From positions 57,200,916 through 57,264,915 of the forward strand of contig NC_092795.1 in NCBI RefSeq assembly GCF_918797505.1: a DNA stretch of 64,000 nucleotides, written 5' to 3'. Source of the stretch: Bemisia tabaci (taxonomy: Eukaryota; Arthropoda; Insecta; Hemiptera; Aleyrodidae). The position numbers were made by a program, and so were the translations under genes. This document shows positions 54,446-64,000 of this stretch, piece after piece. Every line of letters starts with the position of its first letter. The stretch's first letter is position 1. The notes under the pieces were generated by a model that searched no databases, had not been told where the DNA came from, and was given only the letters and a program-made list of their open reading frames with translations.

Positions 54446-55675
54446 TAACGCGCTTTGAGTTGTCTCTTGTCTCTTACTATTCAACCTCAGAAAAGTCAAG
54501 GTTTACTTGGTTCAAAATATGCTATGTTGTGTCCAAATAGATAATCATTTTTAGAGTAAAAGAGTGTTTAGAGGTCTCTCAAGTGCCCTGAAAGGTGCAC
54601 GTCTAAAAATCGGTATATTGGCGAGAAATGTGTCGTGTCAGGGTATTTTTTTTTTTTTTTGACGACTACCTCTAAAAATTCCAAGCCAGGTGAATTGGCC
54701 CGACTTATCTCTCCTCGGGGAGTTACGGTGGCTGAGGAGGGGGTAGAGAAAGCGCCACTATCTTATCAAAAAAGGTGAGAATTTCAAAAAAAAGTATTTT
54801 TTACCTTCAGAAACATATAAACAACATAAATATTAATACTTTAAAAACTATTAACTGAAATCTATTCAACCACGGGTCAATTTGGTCCGTCTTGGAACTT
54901 GGTGCATAAAAGAAGTCTTTGGCCTTGAAGGGTCAGGAAGGGCGAGAGGGTACTTCATCTTCGGGAAATTCATCAGAGATGCCTTATACGAAGCAAGTTT
55001 AAAAACTAACAAGATGTTTATCAGTATTCTTGACTTCGGGAGATTTCATAGATTCTCAATTTAATTGACGTGGAAATTAGTGTTCTGTTTTGACTGCGTC
55101 AACACTTAAAGATGAAAGTGCAAAAAGTGAGTGGGGACGAGAAAAAAGGGGTGGGCATTCAACCTGACACGGGCGTTCAAGACGCGCTTCCGTTATGACA
55201 CTAATTATAACGCAGACTGAATTACTCTAGTAATTAAAAAAGTGAAAAAGCATAGGTAAGAGCAATTAGCTTTAAAAGGTTGGCAAAAAAGCACCGACCG
55301 GAGAACAAAGCGTAAGGACAAGGCTCCCTTCTCCTCTCTCTTTTCTACGCTTTCTTTCTTTTAACTGATACGTTTCTCATGCGCCGCAAAGACAGCAGTC
55401 ATCGTGAAATGATAATTCGAGGAAAGAACGAGTTTTTAATGGTCCCATGCCGCCTGTCCGTGTGAAGATAAATGAAGAAGGCTTTAGAGCAAAAATATGT
55501 GAAAATAATAAGAGCATGAAGGAATAAAACGCATCTAAGATTTCTTATTTCCATTTCCCGTTTTTCAACTATCCCAGCATGATATCACAGCTTCTTGGGG
55601 CGCTTTTTTGTGAGGCACGTTTGAAGGGCAGCATGGGAATATAAGTCGCAGGAGGAAAGAGATGCGGAGACCGTT
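54446..55675. other. No gene recognised
   Basis: Poly(T) at 54647-54660; otherwise no supported feature. Confidence 0.4.
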
Positions 55676-55838
55676 AGTGGCGTGGCGTGCTTTGCGATCC
55701 ATCGATATTTCCCCCTTTGAAGTTGTGGTAAATAATCGATTATTAAGGTGTTCGCTGCGGATGCTCTGTTTATCGATACTTCTCCGTAGATCTATATGAC
55801 AGATCAATCGATATATCGCAAATCGTGCCACGCCACTG
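55676..55838. mobile_element. hAT-type MITE (CAGTGGCGTGGC family), 163 bp
   Basis: TAGTGGCGTGGCGTGCTTTG ... CGTGCCACGCCACTG with the family internal blocks (TTAAGGTGTTCGCTGCGGAT). The flanks GAGACCGT and AGTGATAT do not match, so the target duplication is lost or the first base is misplaced. Confidence 0.8.
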
Positions 55839-58039
55839 AGTGATATGTGCAAACGAGGAAGTAGCCTGTTTTAGTCTAATTTCCAAAATTTAACAATCAC
55901 ATCGCATGTGGGAAAACCTCCCGCGTTTTATTTTGTCTTTAAAATTTGAGGTTATTATAATGAATTTTCAAAGGAAATTAGTATTTTCAACGTCGCGGCA
56001 TAAGCGGTGATCGGAATGCAGAAGAGTTAATTTTAAGTGCACCGTTAACCATTTAAACCGGTGGAAAATACGTTTTGTAATCGTCATGTCTCGAAACTAA
56101 TCTTTCTAAAAAACCTTTATATCTCTCTGAAGAAAAACATGTCAGTTTTTGCTTCCAGTACGCATAAAATTCAAGAAGAAATTAGTAGTTATTTTTAATT
56201 TTTAAGAGAGGCTAAATTGTCCCCCGGAGAAAAATATTAAGGAACCCGAAATACACCTCAGTTTCTATCATTGGAATCTCATCAATTCACATGAATAAAA
56301 ATCTCAACCTCTCCCATGAAATAGTTATTTAATGTCCTGAGAGCTGAAAGAGATAAATCAATTCAAATTCCATCCCTCTTTTTTCCCCAGCGAACTTTAA
56401 ACCTAATATTAGTTTCACGGGTGGGAAAATCGAGAGCCAGGGTTTGGCGGAGTAGTAAATAGATCAAGTTTTACTCCGCAATGTTTGGAGAGATGATTCT
56501 TACGATACATGAACCTCTCCGTCCCGGCAGAGGACGAAGGAGCTGAAAGCATTCTCTCGTTCCGAGGAGGAAATGTATGAGCTAAGTTAGCTCGAAAGTT
56601 TCCTGGCTTGCAAGAAAAACATCGCGGAGAAATTTTCCCTTTTTTCAATCATTACTACTTTCGAGGAAAAACATTTGGAAGGTAAGAGCATTATGAGGTC
56701 ATTTTTATCTTTTAGTCCGGTATCTTGATACAGTCGTCGCTTTTTCCCCCAACGTGGGAAAAGGCGAGGCTCAGAGAGCACGGACCGATTCAGTCTTTCA
56801 GTAGGCCACGAAGGGACAGGCGAAGGGGGAAGAGGGGAGGAAAGGAAATGGTGACTAAGAAAAAAAAAGAAAGAAAAAGTGGAGAGCGGTAAGTGACTGA
56901 AGAAATAGAAAAAGAAGGTGAGCCCCGCCGAAGCTGCGACCAAGGTATAGGTATTAAGCAAAGAAATGTGGCAGGCAGTAAATCAGACTTTCTCGGTTGA
57001 GCCGTTCCCAACCTCCCCTGCCTTCTCTCCCCCTTATCACCCCCTGATGTCCCCTGCTAGCACCCTCTCCTCGTGTCCCCTTTCACCTAAACTTGTTCAA
57101 CTTGTCACAGTTCAAAGCGATGATTATTGCAGGCAATTCTTCTTGCTGATCCTCAGCCTCCTCCTTCGTTTGTTCGCGGTCCACAGTCACTCCGAAGCCA
57201 AGACAGCTAAGCAAAGGAATCCTTACTTCCCTTCTTCTCTACCTTACGCTCGTCCTATATTTAAATCAATCTCATTTAGGATATCACGAAACATGTTGAG
57301 ATTCCTTCAAATGGCGGACGAACATTTCGAGCTGTTACGCTCGAAAAAGAAAAGAAAAGGAAAAAGTCCACATTTGGCTAATAATTGTTTGCCACCAACT
57401 GTGTTCCGTCGAGAAAAGCCAAGATGTTTTCTGAAGCGTAAAAACGGCGAGAAAGCAATTTACTGAACCTGAGCGCTGAGGCAAGTAATTTTGCTCGAAA
57501 CGGATTCAACTATGAGAATAACCTTCTTTCTCACTTTGAATCAGATACCAAATAACCCATCCTTCCTAAAATTCACTTACTCAGGCGAGGCGCGGAGAAA
57601 TATTTAAAAAAAAGAGGGAAAACACTGAGGCATGAAAATTATATACAACAGTCTAAAAATCCGGCACTCACAATTTTTTCCGGTAGAAAGTTCAATCTGT
57701 ACAGCCGTTGCATCCATCAACTTATTTGACGTTGGTGAGTTGAAATTATAAAATCATTTTTTATTTAAATATGATGTTGTGTAAACACAGTTTATAAGAT
57801 AATTTAAAACTGTATGAATGTGAAAGACACCAACTTTTGATCAAACTTGGCCTTGGAGCCGTTTATCTTTCAGTTTTCACTTCGTACTTACGTCAACAGG
57901 TAATGTCACCGTATCTTAAATAACAATTCAATTATTTCCAAGTAAAAATGGAAAGATTCGCACGGTGAACGCCCTCCAACATCCGTGCGCTGGAACCAAC
58001 CCTTCGTTTTTCCATATGGCGCATCTAAATCGAACTTGA
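55839..58039. other. No gene recognised
   Basis: Long frames at 56587-56961 (-) and 56966-57466 (+) lie in TC/AG-rich sequence and have no recognisable domain. Nothing else supported. Confidence 0.4.
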
Positions 58040-58330
58040 ACTGCAGGACATGCATGCATGCTACCGTGGTAAGGACGAACGCCGTATGAACCTTCAGACG
58101 TTGCCAAATTGTCCTTGATAAAACATGTATTTTTGACAATATTCATGCATACTTTTCTTAGAAATTTTCAGATATTTTAGATTAAATTACCTACGTATTA
58201 AATTTTCTGAAAATTTTGGAAAATAATATTCACGATTTTCCCAGTAATTTCGGTTTATATCAGAGAAAACTTGGCAACGTCCGAAGGTTCATACGGTGTT
58301 TTTCCTTAGCACGGGAGTGCAGGACATACA
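58040..58330. mobile_element. Palindromic MITE (GCTAAGGAAAAACGCCGTATGA family), copy 3
   Basis: The left CTGCAGGACATGCATGCATG, TAAGGACGAACGCCGTATGA and TTGCCAAATTGTCC pair with the right GGCAACGTCCGAAGGTTCAT, ACGGTGTTTTTCCTTAGCAC and TGCAGGACAT. Confidence 0.82.
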
Positions 58331-59916
58331 TGTACGGGTGCTCAATGTCTGCATGTGAGGCCGAGGATGAGGGGCGAGGGTGGCGCCGAATTCCGGTCTC
58401 TAAGTGAACGCTGCTCCGCGATTGAGAGGCGCTGTTGCCAAGTCGCTCCGAGACCCACGGAAAGCACGCACGACCACGTCACACCCAGAGTTGCTAAATG
58501 AAATTTCTTTTTTCCCAATGAAATTTCTTTCGACCGACAAAATGTCAAAAATGCTTATTTTTTCTAACAGAATTTGTTTTTATTTTCAAAGAGAATAATA
58601 TTCGTCAATTAGACCAGTTGGAGCGCGGTCTTCTCTCAGCTCTTCTCTTCTGGTCTTCTCTTACTACTCTTTCTCTTCTGGCAGTTCTGGCTCATCATGG
58701 GGAGGGGGACCGGGGACCCTAACCTCAAATTTCAAACTGTTAATTTCTGAAAAAATCAGAGACAAATGAAAAAATCATTTAAATTGTTTCAAAGATAGTT
58801 CAAGATCCCTCCCTTTTGTACCAAAAAAGAACGATATACTATTAGGGGGCACTAGGATTCTTTATAGTCAAGAAATTTGTTTTGCTCCAATTATGAAAGC
58901 TAACGTCTTTCTTTATCCGTAAGATTTATTTTGGTGTTCAACCGGTACGGCTGTGTGTTCAACCAAAATTTAAGATAAAAAATTCAAAATTATGTTTTTG
59001 CTGTTTTACTCAACTTTCTAGGCATTTCTAAAGTTCCCTTTCACAGTTTACCATGTTCCTTTAAATGAACTTAAGGAGATTCATAAGTTTCAAGGGTTTA
59101 ATCCTGAATTCTGCGTGTTAAATGAAATTTCTTTTTATAATCTTTCATGAAATTTCTTAACTCTGGTCACACCACGTCACGTCCGGACCCGCCCAACTGG
59201 CGGCGCGGCGCGGCGACAAGTCGAGGTGTATCGCTCTCGCGCGTCCAATAATGCACGCGTCACGATTCATGTTCGGATACATATTTATGGGATGGAAAGC
59301 TGTTCCGCCCGGGCAAAAAGCTGGAATCCATCGATTGCTCGAGCGGCGAAGGGGACCTGACAGGTGCCGAGCGGATTTCCAAGAGCGCGGAGTCGCTGGG
59401 CTGCCCGTGTTTGTTTTCGATCTGTCGCATTGTGACGCGGATTGTAAGCGGCTCTGTTATTCTTCAATCTGCATAACACTAGCGGCGCGGTCTTGGCGGC
59501 GCAAACCGCCGAGCGATAGCTACACCAACAGCCGAGTTGTTTAAGACGTCGTTGTGAACCGATACCGGGGGCTCCGCGCTCATGGTCCCGTTCCCGCTGG
59601 GGAGTTTACTTTTATCGCTGAATTATTTACGAGAAAGCTCCCGGATTACCTCTTGCTCATTCAGAGAAGAATATTATTTTTTTAACGGATTCGATTTGAA
59701 ATCCGACAGAAAAGAGGCTGGGATTAGATGTCTCTTTTAATCAGGGCGGAATTTTCTCTCCATCTTACAAGTTATCGTCTTACAAGGCAAGAGGAATTTG
59801 AACGATCGATTAATTGTGTGACAAAAGATTTACAAAATGGAAAAAAAATAGGAGTTGTGCAATGAGTCGGTTGCGCTGGTCACAGAATCGTGTTTTCGTG
59901 CTTGATTCTTGTAAAT
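58331..59916. other. No gene recognised
   Basis: GC-rich around 59160-59560 with a chance frame. TCTTCTCTTCTGG repeats at about 58640-58680. Confidence 0.4.
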
Positions 59917-60040
59917 TGGACTTATTTCTATCAAACGGATCTATATGCAATGAGACATGAGTCCTGAGATCCATAACAGTACATGCATATCAGGGCTCAC
60001 GTCATAATGCACATAGTTCCCTTTGACAGAAATGCGCCCA
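59917..60040. mobile_element. Palindromic MITE (TTGGACGTATTTCTG family), copy 4
   Basis: TGGACTTATTTCTATCAAAC ... GACAGAAATGCGCCCA, core GTACATGCATATCAGGGCTC; the most diverged copy in the window. Confidence 0.78.
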
Positions 60041-60049
60041 CTTAGCTAA

Positions 60050-60365
60050 TAATGGAGATATCCTTCCAACAGCAACTTTCTACGCTTTTCAGCAACCGAG
60101 AAATCGCACTCAAAAAAATCCGGTTTAAGACGTCATCAACCGCAATCGTGACACCCTTACCTTGCATTCATCCGAGTTTCACTTCGAGTGAGCATTGCAA
60201 AAATGTGTGTCTTGCTTATTGATGGCAGCAAGGAAGATTCCACGGGTGTCACTACCGCGGTGGATGACGTCATAAACCAATGTTTTCAAAGCGCGATATC
60301 CCCTTAATATTGAACATGGAGATTCGCTTTTTGGACAGATCTTGCTATTCTTGGCTGATCTACAA
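60050..60365. mobile_element. TIR element (GATATCGCGCTTTG...CACCGCGGTGG family), copy 2
   Basis: Both outer ends are present here: left GATATCCTTCCAACAGCAAC and right GACAGATCTTGCTATTCTTG, with AGACGTCATCAACCGC and ACCGCGGTGGATGACGTCAT inside. Confidence 0.72.
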
Positions 60366-60554
60366 GGATTGATCATTAAAACACGATTTTATGACCAGCG
60401 GAAATCACCTATTGTCACCGAAATCGTATTATGTGTGTCGAGATTACTCATTATTTCTTGACACTCTACTTACTTTATATGATTACATTACACGGGCATA
60501 AAGACAAAGAGTCTGTACTGCCCTACAAAAACGTAATCTGCGCACCACAGTGAA

Positions 60555-60725
60555 ACACGCTGACTGCGAGTTTAAATACAGCCAAACGCTGTGCGGCCAG
60601 CACGGCCTAGCGCCTACAAGACTGCTGGGATACTTCTCGCATTGCGCGTACACCGACTAGGGATACTTCACGCATTGCGCGTTCACTACGGTGCGTACCA
60701 GTTTCGTAAGGCACAGACTTGTACC
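60555..60725. repeat. Diverged copy of the GCGCAATGCRTGAARTATCC family
   Basis: Two direct copies of GGGATACTTCWCGCATTGCG (about 60628 and 60661) follow CACGCTGACTGCGAGTTTAA, in the orientation opposite to the 30.9 kb copy. Confidence 0.65.
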
Positions 60726-63700
60726 TCAATGATCGACTCCTGTTCATTCACAAAACAGTAATTAAGTCGGTTTAAGCTCAGAGTTTCCACGTTTTTTGGT
60801 AGATGAGAAATAATAACTTTGATGGCCCGGTAACCGACGCGCCATGTGGATGATGATTTACTGCCTTTTCATCGTACTAAAATCAATAAAATTGTTCCTG
60901 TTGAAGAGAAAAAATAGAAAAATGCACACATTTTCAAAGCATGCGTGCGTTTTTAAAGATATGAAAATGGAAAAACTGTGGTTTTCAGAGGGCAGTATGT
61001 ATGCGTCTTCGTGAAACGTATTGAATTAGCGTTTGGAGAGATAAAATATTTTACTTATCATTAAAATTAACCTAAGAAATTCTGCAGCAAGTGCAAATAT
61101 GAATTTTTTACACTGGCCTGGTCTAATTTTGCTGAAACAGGATGAATTATTTACCACCCGTAATTTAAGGCTTTTTATTTTGATTTTAAGCCGATTGAAG
61201 CTGGACCGTAGGATGAGGCCAAAAATGGGTCATTTCATTGAATACACTTAAAATCTACGAGTGAGGGTCTGTTCAGTACACGGGTGAAAGGGCGCAGCTC
61301 ATTTTGAAAAGGTTTTCGTCTATGCTGGAGGAGTCGGCATAATAAATAACGTTCAATTAACCTGATTGATCTGATACAAGGAAGATTTTTAATTCAAATT
61401 GATTATTCCCATTTGAAAGGGAGACGGGTGATACGGGCGGAAATGCAAGGGACGGAGGGACGGAGGGCCATGCGCAACATTTCATGCAAATACCGAGTCC
61501 ATTACACGCCTTTTGTTCGAGTCAGCTCACACTCACGCAGCTCTTTCCACGCTGCGTTTCAGTTTCAGTTTCGGCTCCGGTTTCGGTCGCCGGGTTAATT
61601 ATCGTCTTTTCGAGAGGAACCAGGGAGCGGTGAGGCTTTTGAGCTAAATTCCGCCCAAAGTTTTAATTTCAAAGTCCTTGGGCGTGATGAATAGGAACGG
61701 AGGTCGACTGCGGCGCCGCTCAAGTGACTCTGGACAAGGACCCCGAGAGAACTAATGATACTATTCGTCAATAGGAGCCCGGACCAACTTTATTTTGCCA
61801 AGAGTTCAAACCATTAAGTTTAAGGGTCATTTGAACATGGCTCCTTCGGCTTTTATTTATATAAAGTCGCCCACTCAAATGGCTATTTCAGTTTAGTTTT
61901 GAGCTCAACCAGGACCTGGGAGTCATTCTCCCGGCTTAATTGGAATATTTTCCGCGGCCATTGTTGAAGACACTCCTTCTCGATAAAGCCTTTATCGAAA
62001 AGCCTTGTTTATTCTGCCCGCTCCCGCCCAGCTCCCGAGGAATGTACTCGCCTCCGCCGCCATCGAGAGCTGCAACGAATTTGGTTTGGACTTGTGCTCC
62101 ACTTTCCACTGTCATCCCCTCTCACTCACCCCGCTCCCGCTCCCTTGCACCCCTAACTCACCCCTAAACTCACTCCAAGCTTCTCCTTTTCAACTACTTA
62201 CTGCCTCAACACCCCCGTTCCGTTCCGTTCCGGCTCGCTATCTCCCACTTTAACGATATCCCTTTCATGTTTGTTTTCATGAAATCTCCCACTCGAAAAC
62301 ATCCCTCGTACTCACAGCTATGAGTACTCACACTCCTCCGACACGCCGCTCACTCTCGTGCTACATGTAGGCGGCGAACCTCGATAATCTTCATCCGTAC
62401 TCTACATCCAAATAGTGTTAGTGTGTCAATGGGCATAATCGTACAGGCAAATCAAGGTAACAAGTTCTTTCGTTATGAAATAGGGAAATACGCTACAAAA
62501 TAAGAGGCAAACATCGTACGATTGAAATATATTATCGGCTTCGTATCATTTTTTGGCCGTTAGTAAAAGGTACATGGATCGATAGTCTACAGGGTTATCC
62601 AAAAGTCACCCACAATCCGTATGACTTTTTCCTGATTGACGTAAGAATTTGAAACTTTGGGGATGTTTGGAGGGTCTAAAGTAGCAACTATACGGTCCCC
62701 CAAAATTTTGAGGCGGTCCTCAGGGCCGGATTAGCCGGGGTGCCGGGGTGCTGTTCCACCCGGGCCCCTAACCAAACGGGCCTCCTGAGTGATTTTTTTT
62801 TGGCGTGTATACGTAGTATACCGCCTTTGCGATCGTTTCGACCCCCTACTCGATACAATGTATCGAGTGCCTGAGTTGCTTACCGGAAAGTTACCGGCGG
62901 GCTCAAGAAACCCTTGGATTCCATCACCTTGTTACTTATCGTTCGAGCCACAATTTGTACGTTTTTTCCTGTTAATAACATATTGGTATTTAATTGATTT
63001 CATCCCAGTTATTGTACAAACTATTCAGGTTATTACATTCGACCTCATACTTTCGTCATCATCGTTATTCATACTTGGATAGTTATCAATCAGGTCCGTT
63101 TTGATCGGTGATAACGTTTCATTATTCTTATCAGGATTTATGTATTTTTTGGGTTATTTAATTGAATAAATTAAGTAATGCACAACCATGCACTGCAAGT
63201 CGTTTTACACTTTCATGAGGAGCGTAAGGATCAAACGGACGAGCGTAGAATCCAATAAAGCTCGTCGAAAATATGAAGTTCGAAGTCGAGTGAATACGAT
63301 ACGGGCGGATACAGGAATTCGGGGTCGCTGCCGGGCGGGGGAGGGCAATGAGAGTCGGAGGGAGAGACGCTGCTAGCGATGAGTAAAGAGACGATGATTT
63401 TGAAAAGTTTTTGCAGACATAAGAGACAATCATTGAAACGTTTGCTGAAGGAAAAAAGGAACGCTTAATGAGATTTTCTCCTTTGAAAAGGAGTAAAGAT
63501 TACATCGGAAAGTGATGTGTTGGAGTGCGAGCGAATAAAGAAACGTCGCCGTAACGCCTCGACTTTCCAGTTTCATCGTTGCCAGATTTCACGGCGATAC
63601 CCGCTCGATAATGATTAATGGAGGAAATCCCTCGGATAACGCACACATTCTTGCAACTTTCGAGGGAGCCTGTTTTTCAGCGACACGAAGCTGCTGCGAT

Positions 63701-64000
63701 AGCGTAACGACAGGCAACGCAACGCCTTGCCTTGCGTCGAGAGCTTTAAACTCCCGGCCTACGAGCCGCCCCTTCTTCCTTCATCCCTTATCGGGTCACT
63801 TCCACACAATGATCGAAAAGCCTTTGATGAATAGATTCAAAGAGCTGGAGATTACGCCAAGTTAAGAAAACAGAGTATTTAAAACGCCGCCTCGGAGAGA
63901 AGTCTCGGCCTGACACATGCCTGGTCGTTCGGCTCCAAATGACAATAATATCGTCTCCGACTTGAGCGCAAAATTCACAAGGAAAGAGGAGACACAAGTA
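60726..64000. other. No gene recognised to the window end
   Basis: No exon is supported. At 62721 CAGGGCCGGATTAGCCGG resembles a transposon terminus, but no partner end is present. Chance frames at 61940-62253 and 63158-63865 lack motifs. Confidence 0.4.

Noticed and set aside
56966..57466. 166-codon + strand frame, the longest lone frame in the right half
   Set aside because: Low-complexity Pro/Ser/Leu-rich start and Lys-rich end, no known domain, no promoter or splice support.
62721..62740. CAGGGCCGGATTAGCCGG, a transposon-terminus-like sequence
   Set aside because: No inverted partner or target duplication is found in the remaining 1.3 kb, so an element cannot be delimited.
1..64000. CRISPR arrays, operons, riboswitches, phage attachment sites
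   Set aside because: No regularly spaced short repeats with unique spacers and no prokaryotic gene organisation; introns and (TTAGG)n show animal nuclear DNA.

Overview
The window looks like insect nuclear DNA: AT-rich, intron-bearing, crowded with small inverted-repeat transposons, with an interstitial run of the arthropod telomere repeat (TTAGG)n at 3890-4112 and a nuclear copy of an insect-type mitochondrial 16S rRNA segment at 30590-30795. A hemipteran such as a whitefly is my best guess; that is an impression from the repeat style, not something the sequence proves. No bacterial, phage or CRISPR features are present.

Only two genes can be supported. (1) A complete two-exon gene on the + strand (coding 3128-3200 and 5291-5493) encodes a 91-residue HIG1-domain mitochondrial inner-membrane protein of the HIGD1 type. 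(2) A very long gene on the - strand encodes an acid sphingomyelinase-like phosphodiesterase (SMPDL3 family). Six consecutive exons, all joining in frame at GT-AG borders, run from 38813 down to 11472 and end in a GPI-type hydrophobic tail, a stop codon and an AATAAA signal at 11363-11368. The N-terminal exons were not found and probably lie beyond 64000 or in the unresolved 39-64 kb part. The metal-binding GNHD/E motif reads GHED in this gene, so the Asn ligand is missing: a candidate pseudoenzyme or altered-specificity paralogue.

Layout: 1-653 tandem ~317-bp satellite; 881-1793 inverted dimer of a ~440-bp element; 3.1-5.5 kb HIGD1-like gene with a telomere-repeat-bearing foldback in its intron; 5.5-11.3 kb intergenic with two large foldback elements (7197-8234, 8398-9210); 11.4-38.8 kb the SMPDL3-like gene, its introns filled with transposons (hAT-type MITEs with 8-bp target duplications, a mariner-like element, a ~480-bp tandem array, LINE reverse-transcriptase fragments, the mitochondrial insert); 38.9-64 kb no recognisable exon, only dispersed MITEs, a TCGACTCG minisatellite and simple repeats.

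The two genes have unrelated roles (mitochondrial respiratory-complex support; secreted or surface-anchored phosphodiesterase) and point away from each other's regulatory regions: their 3' ends face each other across the 5.5-11.3 kb intergenic block. The main biological content besides the genes is the dense, nested population of palindromic elements, several of which sit in transcribed introns and would fold into long hairpins in pre-mRNA.
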